In this document: piece by piece, positions 5,045 through 9,019 of the stretch
Layout of the letters: each line of letters begins with the position of its first letter
Position numbering within the stretch: the stretch's first letter is position 1
Source: Robiginitomaculum sp036478975
GTDB lineage: Bacteria; Pseudomonadota; Alphaproteobacteria; Caulobacterales; Maricaulaceae
NCBI GenBank assembly: GCA_036478975.1
Contig: JAZGFA010000093.1
Span: 1 to 9,019 of the forward strand
Direction of reading: 5' to 3'
DNA: 9,019 nucleotides
Program-made: the position numbers and the translations under genes
Notes under the pieces: generated by a model
What the model was told of the DNA's origin: nothing
Database searches by the model: none
The model's input: only the letters and a program-made list of their open reading frames with translations

Positions 5045-5721
5045 CGCCGCCGCCGTCTGCGCGCGCCGTAGCGCAGGCCGGCCATCGCCTTAATCGGGTC
5101 TGGCCATTTCTCGCGGGCCGTGCGGGCTTTGAACTTAAATTTTTCGAACTGCATGACATTTTCAATGCGCCGATCAAGGAAGACCCTCGCCTCGGCCTTA
5201 TCGTCGCTATTATCATTAAGCCATGCCATAAGTGAACTGCTAATCACCGCCGATAGCACGGTGCGTTTTGAGTAAAAATTAGCATCGGTTGAAGTGTCGC
5301 CAATGGCGCGCCAAATTGTGTCCGCCGCCGCCCATAGGCTTTTTGGCCCCGCCGCGCCGGAGCTAGGCACGGAAAATTTAGCCAAAGCCCTCCGCGCCGC
5401 TTCCTCATTATCGCCGATAGTTTCAAGCCTTGCGATAACGCCCGCCGTCACCCGCTTGCGAATTTTTAAGGCGCTAAGGTCAATTTTGGTAAGGGCGATT
5501 TCGGCCTTGCGATTGCTCTCTTCACCCCAAAAACTAATCAGCTCTATCGCCCCGCCGGGGAAATAGAGCGCGTCTGAGCCTTTAGGCAATTTGCACTCGG
5601 CCACGGCGGCGCGCAATGTCTTGCTGGTCCAGCCTTCAAAGCCCGCAATCGGCAGGGCGGCGGCCAAAATCCTTTGGCGCGTTTGATAGGAGATGTCTGT
5701 ATCTGTATCTGTATCGGTCAT
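5041..5721 (-). CDS. coq9: COQ9-family ubiquinone biosynthesis protein
   Basis: COQ9 is a lipid-binding protein with a TetR-like fold that presents ubiquinone intermediates to the COQ7 hydroxylase. The 226-residue protein has a TetR-like N-terminal helical part (about residues 11-60, RQRILAAALPIAGFEGWTSK), the COQ9-type segment KGSDALYFPGGAIELISFW (47-65), and a C-terminal domain ending FLDRRIENVMQFEKFK. Oddities: residues 2-9 are four Thr-Asp repeats encoded by a 6-bp microsatellite, and the protein ends in six arginines. The start at 5721 has no ribosome site, but a -10-like hexamer lies 6 bases upstream, which fits a leaderless message. It is 47 bases after the permease gene. A TetR regulator is less likely given the COQ9 segments after the helical domain. 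Confidence 0.85.
   Translation of the reverse strand: MTDTDTDTDISYQTRQRILAAALPIAGFEGWTSKTLRAAVAECKLPKGSDALYFPGGAIELISFWGEESNRKAEIALTKIDLSALKIRKRVTAGVIARLETIGDNEEAARRALAKFSVPSSGAAGPKSLWAAADTIWRAIGDTSTDANFYSKRTVLSAVISSSLMAWLNDNSDDKAEARVFLDRRIENVMQFEKFKFKARTAREKWPDPIKAMAGLRYGARRRRRR
5696..5715. repeat. 6-bp microsatellite at the start of coq9
   Basis: The unit TCTGTA is repeated three times plus two bases (+ strand). On the coding strand it encodes Thr-Asp repeats directly after the initiator Met. Because the unit is 6 bp, slippage changes length by a Thr-Asp pair without a frameshift, so it can alter the N-terminus but not switch the gene off. Confidence 0.8.
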
Positions 5722-5727
5722 GGGCTT

Positions 5728-5756
5728 ATAATAGCAGAGCCGTAACCGCTTGTCGC
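5728..5756 (-). promoter_or_regulatory. Candidate promoter for a leaderless coq9 mRNA
   Basis: Reading the - strand, GCGACA (5756-5751) is followed after 17 bp by TATTAT (5733-5728), then 6 bases to the A of the coq9 ATG (5721). The -35 matches 4 of 6 and the -10 5 of 6. The position predicts transcription starting at or very near the ATG, which agrees with the lack of any Shine-Dalgarno sequence. It lies in the gap after the permease gene. Confidence 0.4.
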
Positions 5757-5768
5757 GCGCCGGTTTGC

Positions 5769-7250
5769 CTAAGCGCTTTTACGCCGCAGCACTTTGGTTT
5801 TAAACCATGCCTTAACCCCGTTAAGCCCTCCGCCCGATAGAACGCCATAGCGAAACATCTTACTGGCAAGCCAGACGACGAATATAGAGCTGAGGAGCAA
5901 TATGGTTCCAGAGAGCAAAATCTCCCAGAGCGGCGGGTCATTGGGCAAGCGGATAAGAATGGCAAAGGGTGCGCTAAACGGAATGAAACTGGCGAGGCGG
6001 ACGAGGGCGCTATCGGGGGTTTGTATGCCAATAGGCACGACCATCATGCACAGGGTCAGCAGGATAACAATCGGCGTCACGAGGGTCTGGGTATCTTGCA
6101 TGGATTCCGCGAGGGAGCCGAGGGCCATGAATAGCGAGCCGTAGAAAATATAACCGAGGATAAAAAACACCACGAAGAAGCTGATAAGCTTCATCGAAAT
6201 CGCATCCGTAAGCGCGCTGGCAATGGCCGCGTCCCCGTAGAGGATAAACCCGATTAATCCGACCGCGCCCATGATTATCCACGGGGCCATGGAGGCAATG
6301 GTCAGGGCGGCAACGCCGAGTAGCTTACCCATCAAAATTTCCGTAAACCGGGTTGAGGCGAGCAGCATTTCTAGCGCCTTGTTGATTTTTTCCTCTACCA
6401 TGCTCATGAGCAACATGTAGGAGCCGGAGAATATGGTCAGCCATAAAAAGGCGGAAAACCCGGCGGCGACCAGAAGCGGAATTTTATCAATCATGGTGAT
6501 AGCCTGCCCGTCCCCGCCCTCGCCAGCGGTTTTAAGCGGGTTTAATTTTTGTGTTTTTGGCGCCGCGTCACGCGCCTGCCTATAATTGTCATAAGACAAG
6601 GGAGAGCCGCTAAAATATTCTCCCACCACATCGTCTCGCAATACGCGATTGGCAAATTGACTCAATCCCTCCGCCGACGGATTTATGGTCCAATATTTAG
6701 CCTGCGCCCCGTCGGGGCCGTCAAAAAATTGCAACAGGCCTGAGAGTTTTTGCGCATGTCCGTCGACGATTATGCTCTGCTCGCCCTTAATATAAGGCAT
6801 GAGCGCGTCGAGGTTTGGCGCGGGGAGCGCAACTAAGACGACTTCACTCTCGGGGAGTTTAAACGATTGCGGCAGGGATTTACCTTGCTCTGCGAGGTAA
6901 GCTTTGCCAGCGGTAAGCCCGCCCGCCTTTATGGCGCCATCAAGGGCGGTTCTTTGCTTTGCGTCCAGGGTGAAGCGCGAGGTTTGTTGCAATACGGCCT
7001 CGCCCATCCATTCTTGGCGGGCGATGATTTCCGCTTCAATGCGGCCGTCATAGCGCCCCGTCTCATCAAGGATGGATACATAGCGCGCCGGAGAGCTTTT
7101 GAGCGACATGGTGGAGGCTAGCAGGCCGAAACCAAGGCCAAGAAACGGGCTTAATACGGTAATCCAAAACCCAAGGGTTTTGACGTAACCAATAAAGTCG
7201 CGGCGGGCGATTAAATATATGCGCCGCGCGCTAAAGCCGGAAACGCTCAT
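5769..7250 (-). CDS. ABC-2 type export permease (NatB-like)
   Basis: This is the membrane partner of the ATPase encoded just upstream. The 493-residue protein has one N-terminal membrane helix (about residues 26-48), a large outer domain of about 205 residues, and then about five or six helices from 257 to 463. Between the first and second of these lies EEKINKALEMLLASTRFTEILMGKLLG (287-312), the coupling region typical of ABC2_membrane_3/NatB permeases. The ATG at 7250 overlaps the ATPase stop as ATGA and has a strong AGGAGGAAG (7263-7255) before it. Family members export Na+, lipids, peptides or drugs; the substrate cannot be told from sequence. The C-terminal segment AWFKTKVLRRKSA is short, basic and cytoplasmic. 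Length is normal for the family. Confidence 0.88.
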   Translation of the reverse strand: MSVSGFSARRIYLIARRDFIGYVKTLGFWITVLSPFLGLGFGLLASTMSLKSSPARYVSILDETGRYDGRIEAEIIARQEWMGEAVLQQTSRFTLDAKQRTALDGAIKAGGLTAGKAYLAEQGKSLPQSFKLPESEVVLVALPAPNLDALMPYIKGEQSIIVDGHAQKLSGLLQFFDGPDGAQAKYWTINPSAEGLSQFANRVLRDDVVGEYFSGSPLSYDNYRQARDAAPKTQKLNPLKTAGEGGDGQAITMIDKIPLLVAAGFSAFLWLTIFSGSYMLLMSMVEEKINKALEMLLASTRFTEILMGKLLGVAALTIASMAPWIIMGAVGLIGFILYGDAAIASALTDAISMKLISFFVVFFILGYIFYGSLFMALGSLAESMQDTQTLVTPIVILLTLCMMVVPIGIQTPDSALVRLASFIPFSAPFAILIRLPNDPPLWEILLSGTILLLSSIFVVWLASKMFRYGVLSGGGLNGVKAWFKTKVLRRKSA

Positions 7251-8194
7251 GATGCTTCCTCCTGCTCGGCGGTCATGGCGTCGGCAATATGCTGGCCGCC
7301 AACAAGGGTGACAAAGGCGTCATGCAAGGTGGCGCGCTCTGGCTCAAAACGGGTTAAAATGGTTTTACGCGCGACGCAGGCCTCTAGCACGTCTTGGCTC
7401 TCGGCGCTGTCCTTTAGGGTCAGGCGGTATAGGCCTTCGCCCTCTTGCGTGATAGTTTTAGCAAAAGGGGCGAGCCAGGGCGCGGCCTTATTATCGGAAA
7501 TTTCAAGCACGAGTTTTTTCGCGGCATGGGCGAGGGCCGATTGGGTGCTGCCGTCAAAGACTTTCTCGCCCTGCGCCATTAAAACGATGCGGTCACATAA
7601 ACGCTCGGCGTGCTCCATCACATGGGTGGAGAAAATTATTGTGCGCCCGCGCTGGGCAATCTCGCGCACCATGTCTTCGAGGGTTTTTTGGTTTACTGGA
7701 TCAAGCCCAGAGAAGGGCTCATCTAAAATAAGAAATTCCGGGTCATGGGCGATGGCGGCAATCAATTGCACCTTTTGCGCCATGCCTTTGGACAAAGCTT
7801 TGACCTTGGCATTTTTGGAATCGCCCAGCCCGTATTTGTCCATCATCTCATCGGCGCGGGCGTAAGCGGCTTTGCCCGCCATGCCGTTTAGGCGCGCCAT
7901 ATGGGCGATGGAGGCGCGGGCGGTGGATTTGCGGTATAGGCCGCGCTCTTCGGGCAAAAAACCAAGCCGGCCAAAGGCGGCGGGGCCGGGGGCGGCTCCG
8001 AACAGGGCGACCTGTCCGCTATCGGGCCTAATCAGGCCGAGCGCCATGCGCAGCGTGGTGGTTTTCCCCGCGCCATTGGGGCCAAGAAAGCCGACAATCT
8101 CTCCGCGCTCCACATGCATGGAGACGTCCTTAACGGCCATTTTGCCGGCGAAACTTTTGGAAACTGAGGTGAGACTCAGCGGGGCAGGGCTCAT
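7247..8194 (-). CDS. ABC exporter ATP-binding protein (NatA-like)
   Basis: The 315-residue protein is a full nucleotide-binding domain: Walker A GPNGAGKT (residues 38-45), Walker B FLILDEP (154-160) with catalytic Glu159, D-loop SGLD (162-165) and switch His191 in STHVMEH. Two positions follow the NatA/YhaQ subgroup rather than the general consensus. The Q-loop reads GFLPEERGLY (78-87), with Glu for Gln, and the signature reads LSKGM (134-138) in place of LSGGQ. After about residue 220 comes a C-terminal extension of the DUF4162 type (about 230-300). The start at 8194 is 6 bases after the stop of the small membrane protein and has no strong ribosome site, so coupling is likely. It works as a dimer with the permease at the inner membrane. 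Substrate unknown. Confidence 0.92.
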   Translation of the reverse strand: MSPAPLSLTSVSKSFAGKMAVKDVSMHVERGEIVGFLGPNGAGKTTTLRMALGLIRPDSGQVALFGAAPGPAAFGRLGFLPEERGLYRKSTARASIAHMARLNGMAGKAAYARADEMMDKYGLGDSKNAKVKALSKGMAQKVQLIAAIAHDPEFLILDEPFSGLDPVNQKTLEDMVREIAQRGRTIIFSTHVMEHAERLCDRIVLMAQGEKVFDGSTQSALAHAAKKLVLEISDNKAAPWLAPFAKTITQEGEGLYRLTLKDSAESQDVLEACVARKTILTRFEPERATLHDAFVTLVGGQHIADAMTAEQEEAS

Positions 8195-8200
8195 TGCGTA

Positions 8201-8422
8201 CTAGAGCGCTTTAGCGGCAAAATCGATGAGCCATGCAAAGCTTTGCGCGCCCCAATATTGCAGAGCCGCGATGAAGCTATCTTGCGCGTCGGCGACGCCC
8301 ATGCCGTAACCGGCGTGTCCCGCAAGATTGCCAATCAGAGAAATTGCCCAAATGGCAAACATGGACAGACACAGGCCAAGCCCTAAATATTCATAGCTAT
8401 GGTGGCGCGGCGTATTGTTCAT
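8201..8422 (-). CDS. Small hydrophobic membrane protein of unknown function
   Basis: I do not recognise this 73-residue protein. It has a polar, His-containing N-terminus (residues 1-11), a clear membrane helix (about 12-33, LGLGLCLSMFAIWAISLIGNL), a Gly/Asp-containing loop (34-47) and a second hydrophobic stretch (about 50-71, rich in Trp, Phe and Ala) that may be a second membrane or amphipathic helix. It is a real gene by its ribosome site: AGGAGA lies 6-7 bases before the ATG at 8422. It is also packed 6 bases ahead of the ABC ATPase gene. A role as accessory subunit of that exporter is inference from position alone. Confidence 0.7.
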   Translation of the reverse strand: MNNTPRHHSYEYLGLGLCLSMFAIWAISLIGNLAGHAGYGMGVADAQDSFIAALQYWGAQSFAWLIDFAAKAL

Positions 8423-8440
8423 GTCGTTTCTCCTAGCGCA

Positions 8441-8469
8441 GTATTATCGGAAAACGGCGATAATATCAA
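8441..8469 (-). promoter_or_regulatory. Candidate promoter with inverted repeat before the ABC exporter operon
   Basis: On the - strand TTGATA (8469-8464) and TAATAC (8446-8441) are 17 bp apart, 5 of 6 and 3 of 6 matches. The same stretch holds a perfect 8-bp inverted repeat, TATTATCG at 8442-8449 and CGATAATA at 8458-8465, around 8 bases. It is in the 63-base gap between the pntB stop and the small membrane gene. It may be an operator over a promoter, or an RNA hairpin after pntB. No T-run follows on either strand, so a full terminator is unlikely. Confidence 0.4.
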
Positions 8470-8485
8470 GCTTAGTCGCTTATAC

Positions 8486-9019
8486 TTACAAGGCTTTAAT
8501 AATTTCTTCGACCATCTTCTTGGCGTCGGACAAAAGCATCATCGTATTGTCGGCGTAAAATAGCGGGTTATCGACCCCCGCATAGCCTGTGCTCATGGAG
8601 CGTTTGACGAATAATACGGTGGCGGCGTTTTCCACATCAAGGATAGGCATGCCAAATATTGGCGAGCTTGGGTCAGTTTTGGCGGACGGGTTGGTCACGT
8701 CATTCGCGCCGACAACAAAGGCGACATCCGCCGTGGCAAATTCGCTATTAATGTCTTCCAGCTCAAACACTTCATCATAAGCCACATTCGCTTCGGCGAG
8801 CAAGACGTTCATATGGCCGGGCATACGGCCCGCAACCGGATGAATGGCATATTTCACCTCTACGCCTTCGGCCTTAAGCGCGTCTACCATTTCGCGGGTA
8901 GCGTGCTGGGCTTGGGCTACGGCGAGGCCATATCCGGGAACGATGATAACTTTAGAGGCGTTTTTCATGATGAAAGCCGCATCTTCTGCGCTGCCGCGTT
9001 TAAAGGGTTTTTGCTCTCC
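8486..9019 (-). CDS. pntB: NAD(P) transhydrogenase subunit beta, NADP-binding domain III (5' truncated by window edge)
   Basis: PntB couples proton entry to hydride transfer from NADH to NADP+. The frame is open to the window end, so these are the last 177 residues; the ATG at 8968 is internal, since the 17 codons before it (ending GSAEDAAFI) belong to the family. Seen here is domain III, the cytoplasmic NADP(H)-binding part: dinucleotide motif GYGLAVAQAQH, HPVAGRMPGHMNVLLAEA, the YDEVFELEDIN segment, VGANDVTNPSAK with the conserved Asp, DPSSPIFGMPILDV, KRSMSTGYAGVDNPLF and the C-terminal MLLSDAKKMVEEI. All of these match PntB. The membrane domain II lies outside the window. It is separated from the next gene by 63 bases containing an inverted repeat. 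Confidence 0.96.
   Translation of the reverse strand, partial: GEQKPFKRGSAEDAAFIMKNASKVIIVPGYGLAVAQAQHATREMVDALKAEGVEVKYAIHPVAGRMPGHMNVLLAEANVAYDEVFELEDINSEFATADVAFVVGANDVTNPSAKTDPSSPIFGMPILDVENAATVLFVKRSMSTGYAGVDNPLFYADNTMMLLSDAKKMVEEIIKAL

Noticed and set aside
5041..5721. TetR-family transcription regulator
   Set aside because: The N-terminal helices resemble TetR, but the FPGGAIELISFW segment and the C-terminal part are those of COQ9, whose fold is TetR-like.
7275..7865. 196-codon open frame on the + strand inside the ABC ATPase gene
   Set aside because: It is antisense to clear Walker B, signature and switch motifs; the translation shows only low-complexity Ser/Arg/Ala composition.
8442..8465. 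Intrinsic terminator of pntB
   Set aside because: The inverted repeat is AT-rich and followed by CTGCGC on the - strand, with no T-run.

Overview
The window looks like a stretch of alphaproteobacterial chromosome. The SMC C-terminus, a stand-alone F0 block (atpI-atpB-atpE-atpF'-atpF with no F1 genes after it), a COQ9-family protein and a proton-translocating transhydrogenase beta subunit all fit that class. I would not name an order. All real genes are densely packed; no tRNA, rRNA, insertion sequence, CRISPR array or prophage gene was seen. Both ends cut through genes: smc lacks its 5' part and pntB lacks its 5' part.

Layout. Positions 2-922 (+) hold the C-terminal ATPase half of SMC. A 209-base gap (923-1131) with candidate promoters leads into the F0 operon (1132-3636, +), which ends in a clear intrinsic terminator (3661-3695). 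A strong AT-rich promoter follows, with two overlapping perfect palindromes in it. It drives a compact three-gene unit on the + strand: a two-TM SPFH/band-7 protein (3774-4640), an Arc-like ribbon-helix-helix protein (4650-4862) and a 60-residue DUF4177-like protein (4862-5044). From the other end, on the - strand, come pntB (8486-9019), a small membrane protein (8201-8422), an ABC exporter ATPase (7247-8194), its ABC-2 permease (5769-7250) and coq9 (5041-5721). The two transcription directions meet at 5041-5044, where the stop codons of the DUF4177-like gene and coq9 share the sequence TTAA.

How the genes work together. The F0 genes encode the membrane proton channel and peripheral stalk of ATP synthase; F1 must be encoded elsewhere. 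PntB (proton-motive-force-driven NADPH formation) and COQ9 (ubiquinone synthesis) also belong to membrane energetics, but the sequence does not show co-regulation with F0. The small membrane protein, ATPase and permease look like one NatAB-type ABC export operon. The least characterised part is the SPFH/Arc-like/DUF4177 unit. It has its own promoter, a putative operator whose two palindrome centres lie 11 bp apart, and an encoded RHH protein that is the natural candidate for binding it.
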